Below the pieces are notes generated by a model. It saw only the letters and a list, made by a program, of their open reading frames with translations, searched no databases and was not told the origin of the DNA. A DNA stretch of 64,000 nt, taken from NCBI RefSeq assembly GCF_003947455.1, contig NZ_QHJH01000006.1, positions 50,152 through 114,151 on the forward strand, in the 5' to 3' direction. The position numbers and the translations under genes are program-made. This document shows, piece by piece, positions 9,315 through 16,657 of this stretch (the stretch's first letter is position 1; every line of letters begins with the position of its first letter). This stretch comes from Streptomyces sp. WAC 04229. GTDB taxonomy: Bacteria > Actinomycetota > Actinomycetes > Streptomycetales > Streptomycetaceae.

Positions 9315-9920
9315 ATGAACCGATGGGAACAGCTGACCGGTGGCACGTCCGGTGAGCAGTACGCCGCTCGTTTCGCGGAGCTGGCGGAACACGGGCAGGA
9401 CGTACACGGTGAGGCCCGGCTGTGCGCCACGCTGGTGCCCCCGGGGGCCCGCGTGCTCGACGCGGGCTGCGGTACCGGCCGAGTCCTGATCCAGCTCGCC
9501 CGGCTCGGATACGACGGCGTCGGCGTCGACCGCGACGCCTCCATGCTGGCCGTGGCCCGGAGAAGCGCACCACGGCTGACCTGGCTGCAAGCCGACCTGT
9601 CGGACTTCGACCCGGCCGCCGCCGGTGTCACCCCCGGCTTCGACCTCGTCATCGCCGCGGGCAACGTCTTTCCGCTCCTCGCTCCGGGCACCGAGGCGGA
9701 CGTCGCGGCCGTGCTGGCCCGCGCGCTGCGCCCGGGCGGCCTGCTCGTCGCGGGCTTCGGCCTCGACCGGGACCATCTGCCCGTGGCGCCGAGCCTCACC
9801 CTTGCGCAGTACGAAGCCCACTGCACCGGAGCCGGCCTGACCCTCACCGACCGCTTCGCCACCTGGGACGCCGACCCGTATGACGGTGGCGGCTACGCGG
9901 TGAGCGTCCACCGCCGCTGA
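9315..9920 (+). CDS. Class I SAM-dependent methyltransferase
   Basis: 201 residues. Motif I VLDAGCGTGRVLIQLA, the acidic residue of motif II (GVDRDASML) and the post-motif segment LRPGGLLVAGF show a Rossmann-fold methyltransferase. ATG at 9315 is preferred over an in-frame GTG seven codons earlier because a -10-like TAGACT lies between them. The substrate cannot be inferred; no pathway genes are adjacent. Confidence 0.82.
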   Translation: MNRWEQLTGGTSGEQYAARFAELAEHGQDVHGEARLCATLVPPGARVLDAGCGTGRVLIQLARLGYDGVGVDRDASMLAVARRSAPRLTWLQADLSDFDPAAAGVTPGFDLVIAAGNVFPLLAPGTEADVAAVLARALRPGGLLVAGFGLDRDHLPVAPSLTLAQYEAHCTGAGLTLTDRFATWDADPYDGGGYAVSVHRR

Positions 9921-9997
9921 CATCGCCCCGGCACCGACCAGCCGCACGCCTCGTGGAACGCGCCGGCCGCGACATCGCCGCCTCCGAATCCGCCGGG

Positions 9998-10240
9998 TCA
10001 GAACGGCATGTGGCCACGGGCCCGGCGACCGGCCGAACCACTGCGACCGACGGCCTTGGAGCTGCTGCGGAAGGGCTTGCTGAATGCGCGGCCCAGGATG
10101 CCGGGCGCCTTGCCGCCGGCCCGGGAGCCGGCGCCCAGCGTTCGCTGAGTGCCGCGCTGCGGACGATGGGACAGGCGCGGTACGAGGAACGCGAGCACGG
10201 CGAGAACGACGCATACGGCGACGATTCCGACGATCATCAT
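9998..10240 (-). CDS. Small single-pass membrane protein (DUF6411-like)
   Basis: 80 residues. A strong AGGAGG ribosome site precedes two adjacent ATG codons (10240 and 10237). One N-terminal membrane helix (MMIVGIVAVCVVLAVLAFLVP) is followed by a basic, Ser/Gly-rich cytoplasmic tail with RGTQRTLGAGSRAGGKAPG. I recall this arrangement from conserved Streptomyces small proteins of the DUF6411 type; the function is unknown. Convergent with the methyltransferase upstream. Confidence 0.68.
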   Translation of the reverse strand: MMIVGIVAVCVVLAVLAFLVPRLSHRPQRGTQRTLGAGSRAGGKAPGILGRAFSKPFRSSSKAVGRSGSAGRRARGHMPF

Positions 10241-10350
10241 GATCGGACCTCCTGACGTGAGACGTAGCTGTCGGTTGCCCTGCGGATGGGGGCACATGCG
10301 TGCCGGGCGGAACGGCCCATGGGCCGACCGCCTTCGTATCGCGGGGGAGA

Positions 10351-11346
10351 ATGAGCCGCATGGCCATGGTGAAAGACGTCGATGTCCGGCGCACGGAGCA
10401 CTGCGAGACGGCGGCGCTGGGTGTCCTCCTGCGGCACGAGGGACTCGACCTGTCCGAGCCCATGCTCTTCGGGCTCGGCTCCGGCCTGTCCTTCGTCTAC
10501 TGGGCGAGCAAGAACATGGACTTCCCCTTCCTGGGCGGCCGGGTCAAGCCGTTCGAACTCACCAGAAACCTGGCCGCCACACTCGGACTCGAGCTGCGGG
10601 TCGAGGAGACCACCTCCCCGCGCAAGGCGTGGCAGAACGTCGCGGCACACATCGACGCCGGCCGGCCGGTGGGTCTGCAACTCGACAGCTACCACCTGGA
10701 CTACTTCACCACCAAGGTGCACTTCGGCGGACACATCGTCGCCATGTACGGCTACGACGAACACGACGCCTACCTGGTGGACACCTCCCAGCAGGGCGGA
10801 TCCGTCTCCACGAGCCGCGCCGCCCTGGCCGGTGCCAGGGCCGCGCGCGGCCCGATGACCGCACGGCACCGGTCCTTCACCCTCACCGTGCCCGGCGGCC
10901 CGACGCCACCGCAGGACCGGATCGTCCCCGCGATCAAGAGCTGCGCCGACGCCTTCCTGAACCCGCCCATCGCGAACCTGGGCCACCGGGGCATCGAGAA
11001 GGCCGCCACACAAGTGCCGAAATGGCTGGAACGTACCGGCCATCCGCAGGAGGACCTCCCAAGGGCCGCCCTCCTCATGGAGCGAGCCGGCACCGGCGGC
11101 GCCCTGTTCCGCAACCTCTACCGGGACTTCCTCGCCGAGTGCGCCCAGCAGATCGACGACGACCACCTGCGCACCGGCCACCGCCTGTACGCCGAGGCGG
11201 CCACCCTCTGGACGCGGGTGGCCGCACTCGTCGCGGCAGCGGGCGAGTCCGGCGACGCGAAGAACCTCACGGAGGCCGGCTCCGTCCTCCACGAACTCTC
11301 ACGTGTCGAACGCGACGCGATGCGTGCACTCAGCCTGCTCCGGTGA
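10351..11346 (+). CDS. BtrH N-terminal domain and DUF4872 protein
   Basis: 331 residues. The N-terminal half (about 8-150) resembles BtrH_N, the domain of the butirosin acyltransferase BtrH; the conserved Cys lies in EHCETAALGVLLRHEG and a His in FGGHIVAMYGYD, with a possible Asp in YLVDTS, consistent with a papain-like fold. The C-terminal half (about 170-330) fits DUF4872. BtrH transfers an acyl side chain from an acyl carrier protein; here no carrier protein or antibiotic genes are adjacent, so the substrate is unknown. A GGGGGAGA site precedes ATG 10351. Its last 17 bases overlap the convergent GH99 gene. Confidence 0.75.
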   Translation: MSRMAMVKDVDVRRTEHCETAALGVLLRHEGLDLSEPMLFGLGSGLSFVYWASKNMDFPFLGGRVKPFELTRNLAATLGLELRVEETTSPRKAWQNVAAHIDAGRPVGLQLDSYHLDYFTTKVHFGGHIVAMYGYDEHDAYLVDTSQQGGSVSTSRAALAGARAARGPMTARHRSFTLTVPGGPTPPQDRIVPAIKSCADAFLNPPIANLGHRGIEKAATQVPKWLERTGHPQEDLPRAALLMERAGTGGALFRNLYRDFLAECAQQIDDDHLRTGHRLYAEAATLWTRVAALVAAAGESGDAKNLTEAGSVLHELSRVERDAMRALSLLR

Positions 11347-13486
11347 AGCGGACGGACCAGTAGGCGGTGCGGTCCAGATAAGCCGTCTGGGCAGCCGCGC
11401 CCGTGAGACCGTAGGCCCCGTCGTAGGTCCGGTACCCGGGGCTCTCCGGCGGGACGGCGGCTGCCGGTTCGATCTGGCTGCCTTCGTGCCACTCGTTGAA
11501 GGACGTGACCGACACCCAGGTCGGGGAGCCGCCGATGGCGGGATCGAGGGCGTTGTTCCACTGCCGGTCGTATGCCGCGCCGTTGTTCCGCTCCACGGTG
11601 GGCGTCGTGTTGCCGGGCACGGCACGGTCGTCGAGGTAGCCGGGTGCGACGGAGGGTGCCCAGATCAGGTCGTGGGCCCGGGCGTGGTCGCCGGCCTGCT
11701 TCCAGCCCGGAGCCGTGGCGCCCGCGATCCCGTCGTAGGTGTACATCCCGGAGAAGTGCGCGATCTTGGTGGTGTCGGTGGTCTGGGCGAGCACACTGCT
11801 GGTGCCGGTGACCTGGTCGAGCGGGGACCAGTCGGTGATGTCGAGGCTCTGGAAGACGTAGAAGGCGTTCTTGCCGCCGTGCTCGGGGGAGCGGTAGAAG
11901 GCCGGGTGGTCGCCGTAGGTGCTGTTGATGTACCGGACGTCGGCCACGGTCGACGCGGCGGTTCGTCCGGCGTACGGCTCCAGGTGCCAGGCCACCTTGA
12001 TGCCCTTCTTCCGGGCGGCGTCGAGGACACCCCGGGCGAGCCGGTCCTCGTAGCTGCCCTGGCCCCACCAGCTGTAGACGAGCACGCCGGCGCCGGATCG
12101 GGCGATCCATTCCATGTGCCGGGTCACGGCGCCGGTGAAGTCGCCGGAGTCGTAGGGGCCGAGAGCCGGGTAGAAGTCGGCTCCGATGGCGCCCGGAGGG
12201 GTCTGGCCGCCCTGCTGCCAGTGCCGCCAGCTGCCGTTCGTCGCAGGGCTCCCGTACCAGGGGTAGTAGAAGAGGTGCACGTTCGGGTTGAGGGCTTCGG
12301 CGGTGGGCTCGGTGGTGACGCTCAGGGTGTCGATGTCGAACAGCGCGCCGCTGCCGCCGGTGAACCGCAGGAACAGCGGACCGGACGCGGTGGCGCCGAG
12401 CGTGGTCGAGACGTCGGTGAAGGTCTCCCAGCCGCCGGTCACCGGTACCCGTACCGAGCCGAGCAGGGTGCCGGTGGCCGAGCCGGACCGGACCTCGACG
12501 GTGCCGCCCGCACCGGCCGACGAGACCCTCGCCGAGAAGGAGCGGGCCCCCTCGGTGGAGACGTTGGCGTAGCCCACCCAGTCGCCGTTGTCGATGTAGC
12601 CCAGTGTCCGCCCGCCGCCGGCACCGGCGTGCGGGGCCGCCTGTACACCGGAGCCCGTCGTGTACGACTCCGCCTCGATCCGGTCGGCGCCGCCGGGGGA
12701 GGAGCAGTCGGCCGGAGCCTGCCCGGCCGCGTAGCGGACGGCGCCCAGCAGCAGGGAGCGGAAGGCCGGATCGCCGTAGGACTGAGCGGTGTGGCCGAGT
12801 CCCGTGTAGAAGGAGCGGCCGTCGCCCTGGCTGTGACACCAGGTGATGGGATGGTCGGCACCCATGCTGCCGCCGCTGTAGGTCGTCTCGTCCAGGGTCT
12901 GGAGCACGTGGACGCCGGGACGGGGACTGGCGCGGTAGTTGTACCACTCGTCGGTACGCGTCCACGTCGCACCCAGGTGGGCGGTCGCGGGATGGGTGCG
13001 GTCCTCGGTCGCCAGCGTTGCCTGCTGGATCGCGGGGTGGCTGTCGAAGTAGGCGCCGACGAGCCGGCCGTAGTAGGGCCAGTCGTACTCGGTGTCGGCG
13101 GCGGCGTGCACCCCGACGAATCCGCCGCCGGAGTCGACGTACGTCTCGAAGGCGGCCTGCTGGGAGTCGTCGAGGACGTCTCCGGTGGTGTTGAGGAACA
13201 CCACCGCCTCGTAACCGGACAGGCCGGAGGGCGTGAAGGCGGCCGCGTCCTCGGTGGCGGTGACGGTGAAGCCGCCCTGGCTGCCCTGCTCGCGCAGGGC
13301 GTCGATGCCGGCCGGGATGGCGTCGTGCCGGAAGCCGGCCGTCTTGGAGAACACCAGGACGTCGAAGGCGGCCGCTCTTCGCAGTGGGTCGGCCTGCGTC
13401 ACCGGTGCCGGTGCGGCGAGGGCGCACGCCACGGCCGTGGCGAGGACCGCCGCTCCGCGACGCAGGCGTCTGGTGAGCGTGGACAC
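11330..13486 (-). CDS. Secreted ThuA-CBM6-GH99 fusion (endo-alpha-mannosidase-like)
   Basis: 718 residues with a signal peptide (about 1-32). Three domains follow: ThuA-like (about 41-255, KTAGFRHDAIPAGIDAL and GGGFVGVHAAADTEYDW), CBM6 (about 265-390, IEAESYTTGSGVQ) and a GH71/GH99-type barrel (about 400-718). In the barrel, WHLEPY (500-505) and EWHEG with E665 and E668 spaced i,i+3 match the conserved acidic residues of GH99 endo-alpha-1,2-mannosidases. GTG at 13486 begins 6 bases after the upstream stop codon, so translation is probably coupled to the sugar dehydrogenase gene. The ThuA domain, normally cytoplasmic, is unusual in an exported glycosidase. Confidence 0.85.
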   Translation of the reverse strand: MSTLTRRLRRGAAVLATAVACALAAPAPVTQADPLRRAAAFDVLVFSKTAGFRHDAIPAGIDALREQGSQGGFTVTATEDAAAFTPSGLSGYEAVVFLNTTGDVLDDSQQAAFETYVDSGGGFVGVHAAADTEYDWPYYGRLVGAYFDSHPAIQQATLATEDRTHPATAHLGATWTRTDEWYNYRASPRPGVHVLQTLDETTYSGGSMGADHPITWCHSQGDGRSFYTGLGHTAQSYGDPAFRSLLLGAVRYAAGQAPADCSSPGGADRIEAESYTTGSGVQAAPHAGAGGGRTLGYIDNGDWVGYANVSTEGARSFSARVSSAGAGGTVEVRSGSATGTLLGSVRVPVTGGWETFTDVSTTLGATASGPLFLRFTGGSGALFDIDTLSVTTEPTAEALNPNVHLFYYPWYGSPATNGSWRHWQQGGQTPPGAIGADFYPALGPYDSGDFTGAVTRHMEWIARSGAGVLVYSWWGQGSYEDRLARGVLDAARKKGIKVAWHLEPYAGRTAASTVADVRYINSTYGDHPAFYRSPEHGGKNAFYVFQSLDITDWSPLDQVTGTSSVLAQTTDTTKIAHFSGMYTYDGIAGATAPGWKQAGDHARAHDLIWAPSVAPGYLDDRAVPGNTTPTVERNNGAAYDRQWNNALDPAIGGSPTWVSVTSFNEWHEGSQIEPAAAVPPESPGYRTYDGAYGLTGAAAQTAYLDRTAYWSVRFTGAG

Positions 13487-13492
13487 GGTTCA

Positions 13493-16333
13493 TCACCCCT
13501 TTCGCGTCGACGCGGTGAGCGTCAGGCTGTCGATGTCGAACAGGGCCCCGCTGCCGCCGGTGAACGTCAGGAAGAGAGGGCCGGTCCCCGTCGTGTTCAG
13601 CGCCGTGCTGACGGTGGTGAACGTCTCCCAGCCGCCCGTCACCGGGACCGGCACCGAGCCGAGCAGCGGGCCGTTCTGCGACCCGGAGCGGAATTGCAGC
13701 GTTCCTCCCGCCCCGGCCGACGAGACCCTCGCGGAGACCGAGGCGGCGCCCGCCGTGGGCACGGAGTCGTACCCGGCCCAGTCCCCGCTGTCGATGTATC
13801 CGAGGGTCTGCCCGCCACTGGCCGCAGCGTGCGCGGCCGGCTGCACTCCTGATGACGAGGTGTAGGACTCCGCCTCCCAGGTCCTGGTGGCGGGTCCGCC
13901 CGTGGTGAAGGTGAAGGCGTCGACGTCGAAGAGGTTGCCCTGGCCGGTGGGTCCGCGGAAGACGAGGAACAGCTCGGTGCTGTCCGGCGGCACTTGGGAC
14001 AGTGGTGCCGAGACGTCCGCGAAGGTCTCCCACCCTCCGGTCACCGGCACGTTCGCACGGCCCAGCAGCGTTCCGGTCGCGGACCCCGCGCGAACCTCCA
14101 GCGTGCCGCCCGCTCCACCGGAGGAGACCCGGGCGGAGAAGCCGGAGGCGCCCGCGAGCGCGTAGGGCTTGAAGGAGATCCAGTCGCCGTCGTCGGTGAA
14201 GCCGACCGTGTTGCCGCCCTCCGCGTTGCCGTGGGCGGCGGCCTGGACGCCCGACTGGGCGGAGTAGTGCTCGGCCTGACGGTGACGGGGCTGCAGGGTG
14301 CGCAGCGAGTGGGTGGTCAGGCCCGCGGAGTCGGTGTACTCCGCGTCCAGGACGCCGTACAGGTTGGCGGCGCTGTCGTGCTCGCCGTCGACCGGGATGG
14401 TGAGGGAACCACTGCACCCGTTCGTGGACGTGATGGCGTGGGTGTGGCTGTCGTGCCCGAGCAGATAGGTGACCTTCACCTTGGAGCAGTCGATGCCGCC
14501 GTCCTCCGGATCACTCACCTGTGTCCGGAAGGGAATGGTGTCCCCGAAAGAGAACAACTGCCCGTTGAGGGGCTGCTGGAGGGTGACGGACGGGGCGGTG
14601 TTGCCGGCCGTCACGACGAGGCTGGCGGTGCCGGTGAGGCCCTCGGCGTCCTTGACGGTGAGGGTGGGACGGTAGGTGCCCTTGGTGGTGTAGGTGTGGC
14701 TGGGATCGGCCTGGGTGGACGTCGAGCCGTCGCCGAAGTCCCACGAGTAGGTGAGCGGCTTCCCTTCGGGGTCGGAGCTGCCCTGGGAGGAGAACTTCAC
14801 GGTGAGGGGCAGGCCGCCCGAGGTCCGGTCGGCGGAGGCTTTGGCCACCGGGTTGCGGTTGCTGCCGGCCAGGTACTCGATGCGGTACAGCGCCTGGTTG
14901 TTGCTGCCGGTGCCGTAGTCCAGGACGTACAGCGCGCCGTCGGGGCCGAAGTCGGAGTCCATGACCTGCGTCCCGTGCCACGGGAAGTCCTCGATCGATC
15001 CGTATCCGCCGTTGCCCGTGACCTCGACGGCTTTGATCCACTGTCGTCCGAACTCCGTCGCGAAGTAGCGGCCGTCCAGTGCCTGGGGGAACTTCACGGA
15101 GGAGTTCAGGGCGGGGTCGTAGCGGTAGACCTCGCCGCCCATGGGGGACTCGGATCCGCCGCCGAACTCGGGCGGGGAGCCTTCCAGCCCGTACTTGATC
15201 CAGCTCGGCTTCGCGGGGGGCAGCTTGGCCTGGCCGGCGTTGCGGAAGGAGTTGTTGGCGGGTCCGCTGCCGCAGTCGTACCTGGTGGCGGAGGGGCCGT
15301 TAGGGAAGGTGTATTCGTTGTACGTCTCCGCGGCCGTGTTCGTGCCCGTGCAGTAGGGCCAGCCGTAGTTGCCCGGTCCGGTGATGCGGTTGAACTCCAC
15401 CTGGCCGCCGGGGCCGCGGTCCGAGGCGGTGCCGCCGGCGTCGGGGCCGTAGTCGCCCAGGTAGACGATTCCCGTGGGACGGTCGACGGACATCCGGAAG
15501 GGGTTGCGGAAGCCCATGGCGTAGATCTCGGGCCGTGTCCTCGCGGTGCCGGGTGCGAAGAGATTCCCGGCGGGCACGGTGTAGCCGCCGTCGGCGGTCG
15601 GCTTGATCCGCAGCAGCTTGCCGCGCAGATCGTTGGTGGAGCCGGAGCTGCGCTGTGCGTCGAACTGGGGGTTGCGGTCGGTGCGTTCGTCGATCGGGGC
15701 GTATCCGGCCGAGTCGAACGGGTTGGTGTCGTCACCCGTGGTCAGGTAGAGGTTGCCGGCCGCGTCGAAGTCGATGTCGCCGCCGACGTGGCAGCACTGG
15801 CCGCGGTCGTTGGGGACTTCCAGGATCACCTTCTCGGCTGCGGTGTCGAGGGTGCCGTCGGCCTTGAGCGTGAACCGCGAGAGGTTGAGGTGCCCCTTCC
15901 ACGCCTCGAAGTCGGCTGCGCCGCCCGTGACCGGGGCGTCGCCCGCGGGGGTGTTGAGCTTGGGGGAGTAGTACACGTAGACGTAGCGGTTCACGGAGAA
16001 GTCGGGGTCCACGGCGATGCCCTGCAGACCCTCCTCGTCGTGCGTGTAGACGTCCAGTTTCCCCGCCTGCTTCGTGTTGCCGGCGGCGTCGGTGCGGCGG
16101 ATGGTGCCGTCCCGGGACGTGTGCAGGACGGACCGGTCGGGCAGCACGGTGAGCGACATGGGCTCGCCCAACTCCGCCGCGCCGGTCGCCATCTGTACCT
16201 GCTGGTAGTCGGACGCGGGTATGTCGGCAGCCTGGGCCGCGGAGGCGGGCGGAGGGCCCACCGCGGCCGCAGCGGCCACCAGGAGGGCGAGCGCGGTGAT
16301 CGTTCCGCGTCTCGGGCGAGGACGCTGGGACAT
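13493..16333 (-). CDS. Secreted PQQ-type sugar dehydrogenase-like protein with PKD and two CBM6 domains
   Basis: 946 residues, signal peptide 1-33. A GSDH/sorbosone dehydrogenase-type six-bladed propeller (about 40-510) shows GEPMSLTVLPD, EEGLQGIAVDPDF, NDRGQCCHVGGDIDFD and YAMGFRNPFRMSVD. A PKD domain follows (about 515-600, with YSWDFGDGSTSTQADPSHTY), then a linker and two CBM6-like modules (about 690-815 and 825-946). The propeller family oxidises aldoses using PQQ, but some members lack quinone binding and act differently, so catalysis is not assured. AGGAAGG precedes the ATG. It is the first gene of a two-gene operon with the ThuA-CBM6-GH99 protein and is divergent from the GH81 glucanase. 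Confidence 0.85.
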   Translation of the reverse strand: MSQRPRPRRGTITALALLVAAAAAVGPPPASAAQAADIPASDYQQVQMATGAAELGEPMSLTVLPDRSVLHTSRDGTIRRTDAAGNTKQAGKLDVYTHDEEGLQGIAVDPDFSVNRYVYVYYSPKLNTPAGDAPVTGGAADFEAWKGHLNLSRFTLKADGTLDTAAEKVILEVPNDRGQCCHVGGDIDFDAAGNLYLTTGDDTNPFDSAGYAPIDERTDRNPQFDAQRSSGSTNDLRGKLLRIKPTADGGYTVPAGNLFAPGTARTRPEIYAMGFRNPFRMSVDRPTGIVYLGDYGPDAGGTASDRGPGGQVEFNRITGPGNYGWPYCTGTNTAAETYNEYTFPNGPSATRYDCGSGPANNSFRNAGQAKLPPAKPSWIKYGLEGSPPEFGGGSESPMGGEVYRYDPALNSSVKFPQALDGRYFATEFGRQWIKAVEVTGNGGYGSIEDFPWHGTQVMDSDFGPDGALYVLDYGTGSNNQALYRIEYLAGSNRNPVAKASADRTSGGLPLTVKFSSQGSSDPEGKPLTYSWDFGDGSTSTQADPSHTYTTKGTYRPTLTVKDAEGLTGTASLVVTAGNTAPSVTLQQPLNGQLFSFGDTIPFRTQVSDPEDGGIDCSKVKVTYLLGHDSHTHAITSTNGCSGSLTIPVDGEHDSAANLYGVLDAEYTDSAGLTTHSLRTLQPRHRQAEHYSAQSGVQAAAHGNAEGGNTVGFTDDGDWISFKPYALAGASGFSARVSSGGAGGTLEVRAGSATGTLLGRANVPVTGGWETFADVSAPLSQVPPDSTELFLVFRGPTGQGNLFDVDAFTFTTGGPATRTWEAESYTSSSGVQPAAHAAASGGQTLGYIDSGDWAGYDSVPTAGAASVSARVSSAGAGGTLQFRSGSQNGPLLGSVPVPVTGGWETFTTVSTALNTTGTGPLFLTFTGGSGALFDIDSLTLTASTRKG

Positions 16334-16657
16334 GGTGGTGGTTCCTTCCTGACGTCATGGGGGTTGTCAGGCAAGGCGCGCGCCGGATGCGCGTATTGCC
16401 GTCCGAGCACTGCGTGCAATGTGCAGTGATTGCGGGTGGCACATGGAAAGTTGCGAGGAATTGCGACTCTTATGCAGGCTGGCGATGCGCCCCCTATTTG
16501 TCAAGTGCCTGTCAAAAAGCGCCGTAGGTCATGTCGCTCGCGGGGAAGCACTCCCCTCACGCAACAACTATTGACGCTTGTTTGTGAGAGTTTTACTTTC
16601 CTTCGTGTGAGAGCGCTCTCAAGACGTCGCTTACGTCAAGACTTTGAGGTTTCCTCC
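16334..16657. promoter_or_regulatory. Divergent promoter region between the sugar dehydrogenase and GH81 genes
   Basis: This 324-bp gap has no coding sequence. It holds the GH81 promoter and LacI-type palindrome described separately, a direct repeat of TTGCGA (16451-16456 and 16461-16466), and an inverted repeat CACTGC...GCAGTG near 16410-16430 nearer the minus-strand gene. These may serve the minus-strand promoter, but no clear hexamers were identified for it. Confidence 0.45.
16571..16621 (+). promoter_or_regulatory. GH81 promoter with CebR-like operator
   Basis: TTGACG (16571-16576) and TACTTT (16594-16599) are separated by 17 bp and fit a vegetative promoter. TGAGAGCGCTCTCA at 16608-16621 is a perfect 14-bp palindrome over the expected transcription start. 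It differs at two symmetric positions from the CebR/CelR cellulase operator TGGGAGCGCTCCCA, so a LacI-family repressor sensing a glucan oligosaccharide is the likely regulator. No such repressor is adjacent. Confidence 0.65.

Noticed and set aside
11330..11346. Frameshift at the end of BtrH-like or GH99 gene
   Set aside because: The 17-bp overlap is between convergent genes with intact C-termini, so no frameshift is needed.
10351..11346. Aminoglycoside biosynthetic gene cluster around the BtrH-like gene
   Set aside because: None of the carrier protein, aminotransferase or glycosyltransferase genes is present.
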